64,000 nucleotides of DNA from Fasciola hepatica (taxonomy: Eukaryota > Platyhelminthes > Trematoda > Plagiorchiida > Fasciolidae), in assembly GCA_948099385.1 (NCBI GenBank), contig CANUEZ040000196.1, forward strand, positions 4,385,001 through 4,449,000, read 5' to 3'. Position numbers and translations under genes: made by a program. This document shows, piece after piece, positions 14,101 through 27,965 of the stretch (its first letter is position 1; every line of letters starts with the position of its first letter). Under the pieces are notes generated by a model that worked only from the letters and a program-made list of their open reading frames with translations, did no database searches and was not told the DNA's origin.

Positions 14101-15003
14101 ATTAGATTAGATTTGTATAGTATGAATGATCATGCAGCTTGAACGCTCAACTGAGCATTGAAATCCAAGGAAGCACTGTACAGCTGTTTCATCCTTGTAC
14201 GGGCTCGACTCACCAGCAGTGCACATCGACCGAGCCCCACGGGCACTCCAACAACCGGTGAACCATTGTGAATCGAACAACTTAACAACACAAGGCTATC
14301 CGGGTTGGCTCTCAACGCTTTGTTCAACATCTACACTACATCATATATAGCACCCCTCCCAAACTTGCTTCCAATTTGAATGGTAAGAACCAGTTTCGCG
14401 CACACCGATCGACTCCTATGATGGATGACTTCTCTGTAGGGGCCTAAGTACAACCAACGCATTCCCAAATGAAAAACCTGCACAGCTTCCTTACTATGCA
14501 TGCAATTGATTAGAAGTACGAGATTAGATTAGATCAGAATAGATTTGTATAATATGATTGATCATGCAGCTTGAACGCTCAACTGAACATTGAAATCCAA
14601 GGAAGCACTGTACAGCTGTTTCATCCTCCAAGGGACTCGACTCATCAGCAGTGCACATCGACCGAGCAACCACGGGCACTCCAACAACCGGTGAACCATT
14701 GTGAATCGAACAACTCAACAACACAAGGCTATCCGGGATGGCTATCAACGCTTTGTTCAACATCTACACTACATCATATATAGCACCCTTCCCAAACTGG
14801 CTTCAAATTTGAATGGTAAGAACCAGCTTCGCGCACACCGATCGACTCCTATGATGGATGACTTCTCTGTAGGGGCCTAAGTACAACCAACGCATTCCCA
14901 AATGAACAACCTACACAGCTTCCTTACTATGCATGCAATTGATAAGTAGTACGAGATAAGTTCATATTAGAATAGATTTGTATAATATGATTGATCATGC
15001 AGC
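11129..15003 (+). repeat. Array segment 5: short-class monomers and a 1,288-bp trimer
   Basis: Unit starts: 11129, 11562, 11995, 12428, 12851, 13283, 13716, 14139, 14571. The 11129, 12851 and 14139 units belong to the short class (two-unit pentamer block, 'tatagtatgaatgatc', 'atccaaggaagc', 'cttgtacggg'). The 12851/14139 units share 'acttgcttccaatttg' and 'ccagtttcgcg', and 13283/14571 share 'gattagaagtacgag' plus 'atccaagg', both at 1,288 bp. That indicates a three-monomer duplication, later altered by conversion. Confidence 0.85.
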
Positions 15004-18000
15004 TTGAACGCTCAACTGAGCATTGAAATCCATGGAAGCACTGTACAGCTGTTTCATCCTCTAAGGGACTCGACTCATCAGCAGTGCACATCGACCGAGC
15101 AACCACGGGCACTCCAACAACCGGTGAACCATTGTGAATCGAACAACTTAACAACACAAGGCTATCCGGGATGGCTATCAACGCTTTGTTCAACACCTAC
15201 AATACATCATATATAGCACCCTTCCCAAACTGGCTTCAAATTTGAATGGTAACAACAAGCTTCGCGCACACCGATCGACTCCTATGATGGATGACTTCTC
15301 TGTAGGGGCCTAAGTACAACCAACGCATTCACAAATGAACAACCTACACAGCTTCCTTACTATGCATGCAATTGATTAGTAGTACGAGATTAGATTAGAT
15401 TAGATTAGATTAGATTTGTATAATATGATTGATCATGCAGCTTGAACGCTCAACTGAGCATTGAAATCCATGGAAGCACTGTACAGCTGTTTCATCCTCT
15501 AAGGGACTCGACTCATCAGCAGTGCACATCGACCGAGCAACCACGGGCACTCCAACAACCGGTGAACCATTGTGAATCGAACAACTTAACAACACAAGGC
15601 TATCCGCGATGGCTCTCAACGCTTTGTTCAACATCTACACTACATCATATATAGCACCCTTCCCAAACTGGCTTCAAATTTGAATGGTAACAACTAGCTT
15701 TGCGCACACCGATCCACTCCTATGATGGATGACTTCGCTGCAGGGGCCTAAGTACAACCAACTTATTCCCAAATGAAAAACCTACACAGCTTCCTTACTA
15801 TGCATGCAATTGTTTAGTTGTACGAGATTAGATTAGATTAGATTAGATTTGTATAATATGATTGATCATGCAGCTTGAACGCTCAACTGAGCATTGAAAT
15901 CCATGGAAGCACTGTACAGCTGTTTCATCCTCTAAGGGACTCGACTCATCAGCAGTGCACATCGACCGAGCAACCACGGGCATTCCAACAACCGGTGAAC
16001 CATTGTGAATCGAACAACTTAACAACACAAGGCTATCCGGGATGGCTATCAACGCTTTGTTCAACATCTACAATACATCATATGTAGCACCCTTCCCAAA
16101 CTGGCTTCAAATTTGAATGGTAAGAACCAGCTTCGCGCACACCGATCGACTCCTATGATGGATGACTTCTCTGTAGGGGCCTAAGTACAACCAACGCATT
16201 CCCAAATGAACAACCTACACAGCTTCCTTACTATGCATGCAATTGATTAGTAGTACGAGATTAGATTAGATTAGATTAGATTTGTAAAATATGATTGATC
16301 ATGCAGCTTGAACGCTCAACTGAGCATTGAAATCCATGGAAGCACTGTACAGCTGTTTCATCCTCTAAGGGACTCGACTCATCAGCAGTGCACATCGACC
16401 GACAAACACACGGGCACTCGAACAACCGGTGAACCATTGTGAATCGAACAACTTAACAACACAAGGCTATCCGGGATGGCTATCAACGCTTTGTTCAACA
16501 TCTACGCTACATGATATAGCACCCTTCAAAAACTCGCTTCAAATTTGAATGGTAACAACCAGCTTCGCGCACACCGATCGACTCCTATGATGGATGAATT
16601 CTCTGTAGGGACCTAAGTACAACCAACGCATTCCCAAATGAACAACCTACACAGCTTCCTTACTATGCATGCAATTGATTAGTAGTACGAGATAAGTTCA
16701 TATTAGAATAGATTTGTATAATATGATTGATCATGCAGCTTGAACGCTCAACTGAGCATTGAAATCCATGGAAGCACTGTACAGCTGTTTCATCCTCTAA
16801 GGGACTCGACTCATCAGCAGTGCACATCGACCGAGCAACCACGGGCACTCCAACAACTGGTGAACCATTGTGAATCGAACAACTCAACAACACAAGGCTA
16901 TCCGGGATGGCTATCAACGCTTTGTTCAACATCTACACTACATAATATATAGCACACTTCCCAAACTCGCTTCAAATTTGAATGGTAACAACCAGCTTCG
17001 CGCACACCGATCGACTCCTATGATGGATGACTTCTCTGTAGGGGCCTAAGTACAACCAACTCATTCCCAAATGAAAAACCTGCACAGCTTCCTTACTATG
17101 CATGCAATTGATTAGTAGTACGAGATTAGATTAGATTACATTAGATTTGTATAATATGATTGATCATGCAGCTTGAACGCTCAACTGAGCATTGAAATCC
17201 ATGGAAGCACTGTACAGCTGTTTCATCCTCTAAGGGACTCGACTCATCAGCAGTGCACATCGACCGAGCCCCCACGGGCACTCCAACAACCGGTGAACCA
17301 TTGTGAATCGAACTACTCAACAACACAAGGCTATCCGCGATGGCTATCAACGCTTTGTTCAACATCTACACTACATCATATATAGCAACCTTCAAAAACT
17401 GGCTTCAAATTTGAATGGTAAGAACCAGCTTCGCGCACACCGATCGACTCCTGTGATGGATGACTTCTCTGTAGGGGCCTAAGTACAACCAACGCATTCC
17501 CAAATGAACAACCTACACAGCTTACTTACTATGCATGCAATTGTTTAGAAGTACGAGATTTGATTAGATTAGATTAGATTTGTATAATATGATTGATCAT
17601 GCAGCTTGAACGCTCAACTGAGCATTGAAATCCATGGAAGCACTGTACAGCTGTTTCATCCTCTAAGGGACTCGACTCATCAGCAGTGCACATCGACCGA
17701 GCAACCACGGGCACTCCAACAACCGGTGAACCATTGTGAATCGAACAACTCAACAACACAAGGCTATCCGGGATGGCTCTCAACGCTTTGTTCAACATCT
17801 ACACTACATCATATATAGCACCCTTCCCAAACTCGCTCCAAATTTGAATGGTAACAACCAGCTTCGCGCACACCGATCGACTCCTATGATGGATGACTTC
17901 TCTGTAGGGGCCTAAGTACAACCAACGCATTCCCAAATGAACAACCTACACAGCTTCTTTACTATGCATGCAATTGATTAGTAGTACGAGATTAGATTAG

Positions 18001-21000
18001 ATTAGATTAGATTTGTATAATATGATTGATCATGCAGCTTGAACGCTCAACTGAGCATTGAAATCCATGGAAGCACTGTACAGCTGTTTCATCCTCTAAG
18101 GGACTCGACTCATCAGCAGTGCACATCGACCGAGCCCCCACGGGCACTCCAACAACCGGTGAACCATTGTGAATCGAACAACTTAACAACACAAGAATAT
18201 CCGGGATGGCTCTCAACGCTTTGTTCAACATCTACACTACATCATATATAGCACCCTTCCCAAACTGGCTTCAAATTTGAATGGTAAGAACCAGCTTCGC
18301 GCACACCGATCGACTCCTATGATGGATGACTTCTCTGTAGGGGCATAAGTACAACCAACGCATTCCCAAATGAACAACCTACACAGCTTCCTTACTATGC
18401 ATGCAATTGATTAGTAGTACGAGATTAGATTAGATTAGATTAGATTTGTATAATATGATTGATCATGCAGCTTGAACGCTCAACTGAGCATTGAAATCCA
18501 TGGAAGCACTGTACAGCTGTTTCATCCTCTAAGGGACTCGACTCATCAGCAGTGCACATCGACCGAGCAACCACGGGCACTCCAACAACCGGTGAACCAT
18601 TGTGAATCGAACAACTTAACAACACAAGGCTATCCGTGATGGCTATCAACGCTTTGTTCAACATCTACAATACATCATATATAGCACCCTTCCCAAACTC
18701 GCTCCGAATTTGAATGGTAACAACCAGCTTCGCGCACACCGATCGACTCCTATGATGGATGACTTACCTGTAGGGGCCTAAGTACAACCAACGCATTCCC
18801 AAATGAACAACCTACACAGCTTCTTTACTATGCATGCAATTGATTAGTAGTACGAGATTAGATTAGATTAGATTAGATTTGTATAATATGATTGATCATG
18901 CAGCTTGAACGCTCAACTGAGCATTGAAATCCATGGAAGCACTGTACAGCTGTTTCATCCTCTAAGGGACTCGACTCATCAGCAGTGCACATCGACCGAG
19001 CAACCACGGGCACTCCAACAACCGGTGAACCATTGTGAATCGAACAACTCAACAACACAAGGCTATCCGGGATGGCTCTCAACGCTTTGTTCAACATCTA
19101 CACTACATGATATAGCACCCTTCCCAAACTGGCTTCAAAATTGAATGGTAACAACCAGCTTCGCGCACACCGATCGACTCCTATGATGGATGACTTCTCT
19201 GTAGGGGCCTAAGTACAACCAACGCATTCCCAAATGAACAACCTACACAGCTTCCTTACTATGCATGCAATTGATTAGTTGTACGAGATTAGATTAGATT
19301 AGATTAGATTTGTATAATATGATTGATCATGCAGCTTGAACGCTCAACTGAGCATTGAAATCCATGGAAGCACTGTACAGCTGTTTCATCCTCTAAGGGA
19401 CTCGACTCATCAGCAGTGCACATCGACCGAGCAACCACGGGCACTCCAACAACCGGTGAACCATTGTGAATCGAACAACTTAACAACACAAGGCTATCCG
19501 GGATGGCTCTCAACGCTTTGTTCAACATCTACACTACATGATATAGCACCCTTCCCAAACTCGCTTCAAATTTGAATGGTAAGAACCAGTTTCGCGCACA
19601 CCGATCGACTCCTATGATGGAAGACTTCTCTGTAGGGGCCTAAGTACAACCAACGCATTCCCAAATGAACAACCTACACAGCTTCCTTACTATGCATGCA
19701 ATTGATTAGTAGTACGAGTTTAGATTAGATTCAAATAGATTTGTATAACATGATTGATCATGCAGCTTGAACGCTCAACTGAGCATTGAAATCCATGGAA
19801 GCACTGTACAGCTGTTTCATCCTCTAAGGGACTCGACTCATCAGCAGTGCACATCGACCGAGCAACCACGGGCACTCCAACAACCAGTGAACCATTGTGA
19901 ATCGAACAACTTACCAACACAAGGCTATCCGGGATGGCTCTCAACGCTTTGTTCAACATCTACACTACATCATATATAGCACCCTTCCCAAACTCGCTTC
20001 AAATTTGAATGGTAAGAACCAGCTTCGCGCACACCGATCGACTCCTGTGATGGATGACTTCTCTGTAGCGGCTTAAGTACAACCAACGCATTCCCAAATG
20101 AACAACCTACACAGCTTCCTTACTATGCATGCAATTGATTAGTAGTACGAGATAAGTTCATATTAGAATAGATTTGTATAATATGATTGATCATGCAGCT
20201 TGAACGCTCAACTGAGCATTGAAATCCATGGAAGCACTGTACAGCTGTTTCATCCTCTAAGGGACTCGACTCATCAGCAGTGCACATCGACCGAGCCCCC
20301 ACGGGCACTCCAACAACCGGTGAACCATTGTGAATCGAACAACTCAACAACACAAGGCTATCCGGGATGGCTCTCAACGCTTTGTTCAACATCTACACTA
20401 CATCATATATAGCACCCTTCCCAAACTGGCTTCAAATTTGAATGGTAACAACCAGCTTCGCGCACAACGATCGACTCCTATGATGGATGAATTCTCTGTA
20501 GGGGCCTAAGTACAACCAACGCATTCCCAAATGAACAACCTACACAGCTCCCTTACTATGCATGCAATTGATTAGAAGTACGAGATTAGATCAGATTAGA
20601 TTAGATTTGTATAATATGATTGATCATGCAGCTTGAACGCTCAACTGAGCATTGAAATCCATGGAAGCACTGTACAGCTGTTTCATCCTCTAAGGGACTC
20701 GACTCATCAGCAGTGCACATCGACCGAGCCCCCACGGGCACTCCAACAACTGGTGAACCATTGTGAATCGAACAACTCAACAACACAAGGCTATCCGGGA
20801 TGGCTATCAACGCTTTGTTCAACATCTACACTACATCATATATAGCACCCTTCCCAAACTGGCTTCAAATTTGAATGGTAAGAACCAGCTTCGCGCACAC
20901 CGATCGACTCCTATGATGGATGACTTCTCTGTAGGGGCCTAAGTACAACCAACGCATTCCCAAATGAACAACCTACACAGCTTCCTTACTATGCATGCAA

Positions 21001-21503
21001 TTGTTTAGTTGTACGAGATTAGATTAGATTAGATTAGATTTGTATAATATGATTGATCATGCAGCTTGAACGCTCAACTGAGCATTGAAATCCATGGAAG
21101 CACTGTACAGCTGTTTCATCCTCTAAGGGACTCGACTCATCAGCAGTGCACATCGACCGAGCAACCACGGGCACTCCAACAACCGGTGAACCATTGTGAA
21201 TCGAACAACTTAACAACACAAGGCTATCCGGGATGGCTCTCAACGCTTTGTTCAACATCTACACTACATCATATATAGCACCCTTCAAAAACTGCCTTCA
21301 AATTCGAATGGTAAGAACCAGCTTCGCGCACACCGATCGACTCCTATGATGGATGAATTCTCTGTAGGGGCCTAAGTACAACCAACGCATTCCCAAATGA
21401 ACAACCTACACAGCTTCCTTACTATGCATGCAATTGATTAGTAGTACGAGATTAGATCAGATTAGATTAGATTAGATTTGTATAATATGATTGATCATGC
21501 AGC
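15004..21503 (+). repeat. Array segment 6: mixed monomers with long equal spacing
   Basis: Unit starts: 15004, 15442, 15875, 16308, 16740, 17173, 17606, 18039, 18472, 18905, 19336, 19767, 20200, 20633, 21066. Five successive intervals from 16740 to 18905 are exactly 433 bp. The degenerate AAGTTCATATT block precedes 15004, 16740 and 20200. The 15442 unit carries the 'aactagctttgcgc' tail seen at 2491 and 3788. The 16308 unit has a one-base gain in the second cassette. The 19767 unit has the 'attcaaatag' block otherwise found only near 5.1-5.5 kb. The 20200 unit has 'cacaacgatcg', a marker that becomes common at 35-39 kb. Confidence 0.93.
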
Positions 21504-24500
21504 TTGAACGCTCAACTGAGCATTGAAATCCATGGAAGCACTGTACAGCTGTTTCATCCTCTAAGGGACTCGACTCATCAGCAGTGCACATCGACCGAGC
21601 CCACACGGGCACTCCAACAACCGGTGGACCATTGTGAATCGAACAACTCAACAACACAAGGCTATCCGGGATGGCTCTCAACGCTTTGTTCAACATCTAC
21701 ACTACATCATATATAGCACCCTTCCCAAACTGGCTTCAAATTTGAATGGTAAGAACCAGCTTCGCGCACACCGATCGACTCCTATGATGGATGACTTCTC
21801 TGTAGGGGCCTAAGTACAACCAACGCATTCCCAAATGAACAACCTACACAGCTTCCTTACTATGCATGCAATTTATTAGTAGTACGAGATTAGGTTAGAT
21901 TAGATTAGATTTGTATAATATGATTGATCATGCAGCTTGAACGCTCAACTGAGCATTGAAATCCATGGAAGCACTGTACAGCTGTTTCATCCTCCAAGGG
22001 ACTCGACTCATCAGCAGTGCACATCGACCGAGCAACCACGGGCACTCCAACAACCGGTGAACCATTGTGAATCGAACAACTCAACAACACAAGGCTATCC
22101 GGGATGGCTCTCAACGCTTTGTTCAACATCTACACTACATGATATAGCACCCTTCCCAAACTGGCTTCAAATTTGAATGGTAACAACCAGCTTCGCGCAC
22201 ATTGATCCACACCTATGATGAATGACTTCTCTGTAGGGGCTTAAGTACAACCAACGCATTCCCAAATGAAAAACCTACACAGCTCCCTTACTATGCATGC
22301 AATTGATTGGTAGTACGAGATTAGATTAGATCAGATTAGATTTGTATAATATGATTGATCATGCAGCTTGAACGCTCAACTGAGCATTGAAATCCATGGA
22401 AGCACTGTACAGCTGTTTCATCCTTGTTCGGACTCGACTCATCAGCAGTGCACATCGACCGAGCAACCACGGGCACTCCAACAACTGGTGAACCATTGTG
22501 AATCGAACAACTTAACAACACAAGGCTATCCGGGATGGCTCTCAACGCTTTGTTCAACATCTACACTACATCGTATAGCACCCTTCCCAAACTGGCTTCA
22601 AATTTGAATGGTAAGAACCAGCTTCGCGCACACCGATTGACTCCTATGATGGATGACTTCTCTGTAGGGGCCTGAGTACAACCAACGCATTCCCAAATGA
22701 ACAACCTACACAGCTTCCTTACTATGCATGCAATTGATTAGTAGTACGAGATCAGATTAGATTTGTATAGTATGAATGATCATGCAGCTTGAACGCTCAA
22801 CTGAGCATTGAAATCCATGGAAGCACTGTACAGCTGTTTCATCCTCTAAGGGACTCGACTCATCAGCAGTGCACATCGACCGAGCAACCACGGGCACTCC
22901 AACAACCGGTGAACCATTGTGAATCGAACAACTTAACAACACAAGGCTATCCGGGATGGCTATCAACGCTTTGTTCAACATCTACAATACATCATATATA
23001 GCACCCTTCCCAAACTGGCTTCACATTTGAATGGTAACAATCAGCTTCGCGCACACCGATCGACTCCTATGATGGATGAATTCTCTGTAGGGGCCTAAGT
23101 ACAACCAACGCATTCCCAAATGAACAACCTACAAACCTTCCTTACTATGCATGCAATTGATTAGTAGTACGAGATAAGTTCATATTAGAATAGATTTGTA
23201 TAATATGATTGATCATGCAGCTTGAACGCTCAACTGAGCATTGAAATCCATGGAAGCACTGTACAGCTGTTTCATCCTCTAAGGGACTCGACTCATCAGC
23301 AGTGCACATCGACCGAGCAACCACGGGCACTCCAACAACCGGTGAACCATTGTGAATCGAACAACTTAACAACCCAAAGCTATCCGGGATGGCTATCACC
23401 GCTTTGTTCAACATCTACACTACATCATATAGCACCCTTCTCAAACCGGCTTCAAATTTGAATGGTAACAACCAGCTTCGCGCACACCGATCGACTCCTA
23501 TGATGTATGACTTCTTTGTAGGGGCGTGAGTACAACCAACGCATTCCCAAATGAACAACCTACACAGCTTCCTTACTATGCATGCAATTGATTAGTAGTA
23601 CGAGATCAGATGAGATTTGTATAGTATGAATTATCATGCAGCTTGAACGCTCAACTGATCATTGAAATCCAAGGAAGCACTGTACAGCTGTTTCATCTAT
23701 GTACGGGCTCGACTCACCAGCAGTGCACATCGACCGAGCCCCACGGGCACTCCAACAACCAGTGAACCATTGTGAATCGAAAAACCTAACAAAACAAGGC
23801 TATCCGGGATGGCTCTCAACGCTTTGTTCAACATCTACACTACATGATATAGCCCCCCTCCCAAACTTGCTAACAATTTGAATGGTAAGAACCAGCTTCG
23901 CGCACACCGATCGACTCCTATGATGGATGACTTCTCTGTAGGGGCCTGAGTACAACCAACGCATTCCCAAATGAACAACCTACACAGCTTCCTTACTATG
24001 CATGCAATTGATTAGTAGTACGAGATTAGATTAGATTAGATTAGATTTGTATAACATTATTGATCATGCAGCTTGAACGCTCAACTGAGCATTGAAATCC
24101 ATGGAAGCACTGTACAGCTGTTTCATCCTTGTACGGGCTCGACTCACCAGCAGTGCACATCGACCGAGCAACCACGGGCACTCCAACAACCGGTGAACCA
24201 TTGTGAATCGAACAACTTAACAACACAAGGCTATCCGGGATGGCTATCACCGCTTTGTTCAACATCTACACTACATGATATAGCACCCTTCCCAAACTGC
24301 CTTCAAATTCGAATGGTAACAACCAGCTTCGCGCACACCGATCGACTCCTATGATGGATGAATTCTCTGTAGGGACCTAAGTACAACCAACGCATTCCCA
24401 AATGAACAACCTACACAGCTTCCTTACTATGCATGCAATTGATTAGTAGTACGAGATAAGTTCATATTAGAATAGATTTGTATAATATGATTGATCATGC

Positions 24501-25367
24501 AGCTTGAACGCTCAACTGAGCATTGAAATCCATGGAAGCACTGTACAGCTGTTTCATCCTCTAAGGGACTCGACTCATCAGCAGTGCACATCGACCGAGC
24601 AACCACGGGCACTCCAACAACCGGTGAACCATTGTGAATCGAACAACTTGACAACACAAGGCTATCCGGGATGGCTATCAACGCTTTGTTCAACATCTAC
24701 ACTACATGATGTAGCACCCTTCCCAAACTGGCTTCAAATTTGAATGGTAACAACCAGCTTCGCGCACACCGATCGACTCCTATGATGGATGACTTCTCTG
24801 TAGGGGCCTAAGTACAACCAACGCATTCCCAAATGAACAACCTACACAGCTTCCTTACTATGCATGCAACTGATTAGAAGTACGAGATTAGATCAGATTA
24901 GATTAGATTTGTATAATATGATTGATCATGCAGCTTGAACGCTCAACTGAGCATTGAAATCCATGGAAGCACTGTACAGCTGTTTCATCCTCTAAGGGAC
25001 TCGACTCATCAGCAGTGCACATCGACCGAGCCCCCACGGACACTCCAACAACCGGTGAACCATTGTGAATCGAACAACTTAACAACACAAAGCTATCCGG
25101 GATGGCTATCAACGCTTTGTTCAACATCTACACTACATCATATATAGCACCCTTCAAAAACTGCCTTCAAATTCGAATGGTAACAACCAGCTTCGCGCAC
25201 ACCGATCGACTCCTATGATGGATGAATTCTCTGTAGGGGCCTAAGTACAACCAACGCATTCCCAAATGAACAACCTACACAGCTTCCTTACTATGCATGC
25301 AATTGATTAGTAGTACGATATTAGATTAGATTAGATTAGATTTGTATAATATGATTGATCATGCAGC
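21504..25367 (+). repeat. Copy A of a segmental duplication, left part
   Basis: Unit starts: 21504, 21937, 22368, 22789, 23222, 23643, 24073, 24504, 24935. From 21937 onward the spacing series 431-421-433-421-430-431-431 is repeated exactly from 41804, at an offset of 19,867 bp. Shared rare markers are 'ttaggttagatt' before 21937, 'ttcacatttgaatggtaaca' at about 23020, 'gatgtatgacttctttg' at about 23503, 'gtatgaattatcatg' at about 23626, 'catctatgtacggg' at about 23695 and 'gctaacaatttg' at about 23869. The strongest match starts in the 22368 unit. The 21504 unit does not match its counterpart, so it lies outside. Confidence 0.9.
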
Positions 25368-27965
25368 TTGAACGCTCAACTGAGCATTGAATTCCATGGA
25401 AGCACTGTACAGCTGTTTCATCCTCTACGGGACTCGACTCATCAGCAGTGCACATCGACCGAGCAACCACGGGCACTCCAACAACCGGTGAACCATTGTG
25501 AATCGAACAACTCAACAACACAAGGCTATCCGGGATGGCTCTCAACGCTTTGTTCAACATCTACACTACATCATATATAGCACCCTTCCCAAACTCGCTT
25601 CAAATTTGAATGGTAAGAACCAGCTTCGCGCACACCGATCGACTCCTATGATGGATGACTTCTCTGTAGGGGCCTAAGTACAACCAACGCATTCCCAAAT
25701 GAACAACCTACACAGCTTCCTTACTATGCATGCAATTGATTAGTAGTACGAGATTAGATTAGATCAGATTAGATTTGTATAATATGATTGATCATGCAGC
25801 TTGAACGCTCAACTGAGCATTGAAATCCATGGAAGCACTGTACAGCTGTTTCATCCTCTAAGAGACTCGACTCATCAGCAGTGCACATCGACCGAGCAAC
25901 CACGGGCACTCCAACAACCGGTGAACCATTGTGAATCGAACAACTTAACAACACAAGGCTATCCGGGATGGCTCTCAACGCTTTGTTCAACATCTACACT
26001 ACATCATATATAGCACCCTTCCCAAACTGGCTTCAAATTTGTATGGTAACAACCAGCTTCGCGCACATTGATCCACACCTATGATGGATGAATTCTCTGT
26101 AGGGGCCTAAGTACAACCAACGCATTCCCAAATGAAAAACCTACACAGCTTCCTTACTATGCATGCAATTGATTAGTAGTACGAGATAAGTTCATATTAG
26201 AATAGATTTGTATAATATGATTGATCATGCAGCTTGAACGCTCAACTGAGCATTGAAATCCATGGAAGCACTGTACAGCTGTTTCATCCTCTAAGGGACT
26301 CGACTCATCAGCAGTGCACATCGACCGAGCAACCACGGGCACTCCAACAACTGGTGAACCATTGTGAATCGAACAACTTAACAACACAAGGCTATCCGGG
26401 ATGGCTATCAACGCTTTGTTCAACATCTACACTACATCATATATAGCCCCTCTCCCAAACTTGCTTCAAATTTGAATGGTAAGAACCAGTTTCGCGCACA
26501 CCGATCGACTCCTATGATGGATGACTTCTCTGTAGGGGCCTGAGTACAACCAACGCATTCCCAAATGAACAACCTACACAGCTTCCTTACTATGCATGCA
26601 ATTGATTAGTAGTACGAGATTAGATTAGATCAGATTAGATTTGTATAATATGATTGATCATGCAGCTTGAACGCTCAACTGAGCATTGAAATCCATGGAA
26701 GCACTGTACAGCTGTTTCATCCTCTAAGGGACTCGACTCATCAGCAGTGCACATCGACCGAGCAACCACGGGCACTCCAACAACCGGTGAACCATTGTGA
26801 ATCGAACAACTCAACAACACAAGGCTATCCGGGATGGCTCTCAACGCTTTGTTCAACATCTACACTACATCATATATAGCACCCTTCCCAAACTCGCTTC
26901 AAATTTGAATGGTAAGAACCAGCTTCGCGCACACCGATCGACTCCTATGATGGATGACTTCTCTGTAGGGGCCTAAGTACAACCAACGCATTCCCAAATG
27001 AACAACCTACACAGCTTCCTTACTATGCATGCAATTGATTAGTAGTACGAGATTAGATTAGATCAGATTAGATTTGTATAATATGATTGATCATGCAGCT
27101 TGAACGCTCAACTGAGCATTGAAATCCATGGAAGCACTGTACAGCTGTTTCATCCTCTAAGAGACTCGACTCATCAGCAGTGCACATCGACCGAGCAACC
27201 ACGGGCACTCCAACAACCGGTGAACCATTGTGAATCGAACAACTTAACAACACAAGGCTATCCGGGATGGCTCTCAACGCTTTGTTCAACATCTACACTA
27301 CATCATATATAGCACCCTTCCCAAACTGGCTTCAAATTTGTATGGTAACAACCAGCTTCGCGCACATTGATCCACACCTATGATGGATGACTTCTCTGTA
27401 GGGGCCTAAGTACAACCAACGCATTCCCAAATGAAAAACCTACACAGCTTCCTTACTATGCATGCAATTGATTAGTAGTACGAGATAAGGTTATATTCGA
27501 ATAGATTTGTATAATATGATTGATCATGCAGCTTGAACGCTCAACTGAGCATTGAAATCCATGGAAGCACTGTACAGCTGTTTCATCCTCTAAGGGACTC
27601 GACTCATCAGCAGTGCACATCGACCGAGCCCCCACGGGCACTCCAACAACTGGTGAACCATTGTGAATCGAACAACTTAACAACACAAGGCTATCCGGGA
27701 TGGCTATCAACGCTTTGTTCAACATCTACACTACATCATATATAGCCCCTCTCCCAAACTTGCTTCAAATTTGAATGGTAAGAACCAGTTTCGCGCACAC
27801 CGATCGACTCCTATGATGGATGACTTCTCTGTAGGGGCCTGAGTACAACCAACGCATTCCCAAATGAACAACCTACACAGCTTCCTTACTATGCATGCAA
27901 TTGCTTAGTAGTACGAGATTAGATTAGATCAGATTAGATTTGTATAATATGATTGATCATGCAGC
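25368..27965 (+). repeat. Nested trimer duplication, period 1,299 bp, in copy A only
   Basis: Unit starts: 25368, 25801, 26234, then 26667, 27100, 27533. The pairs 25368/26667, 25801/27100 and 26234/27533 are each 1,299 bp apart. Paired markers are 'ctaagagactcg' (25861 and 27160), 'tttgtatggtaac' followed by 'cattgatccac', and 'gcccctctcccaaacttgc' followed by 'ccagtttcgcg'. Copy B has only one set (45236, 45669, 46102), so this duplication happened in A after A and B separated, or was lost from B. Confidence 0.9.

Noticed and set aside
21875..21910. Arthropod-type telomere repeat (TTAGG) in the pentamer block
   Set aside because: The block is made of ATTAG/GATTA units. A TTAGG reading appears only as an isolated variant ('ttaggttag', also near 40030 and 41757), not as a tandem telomeric run.
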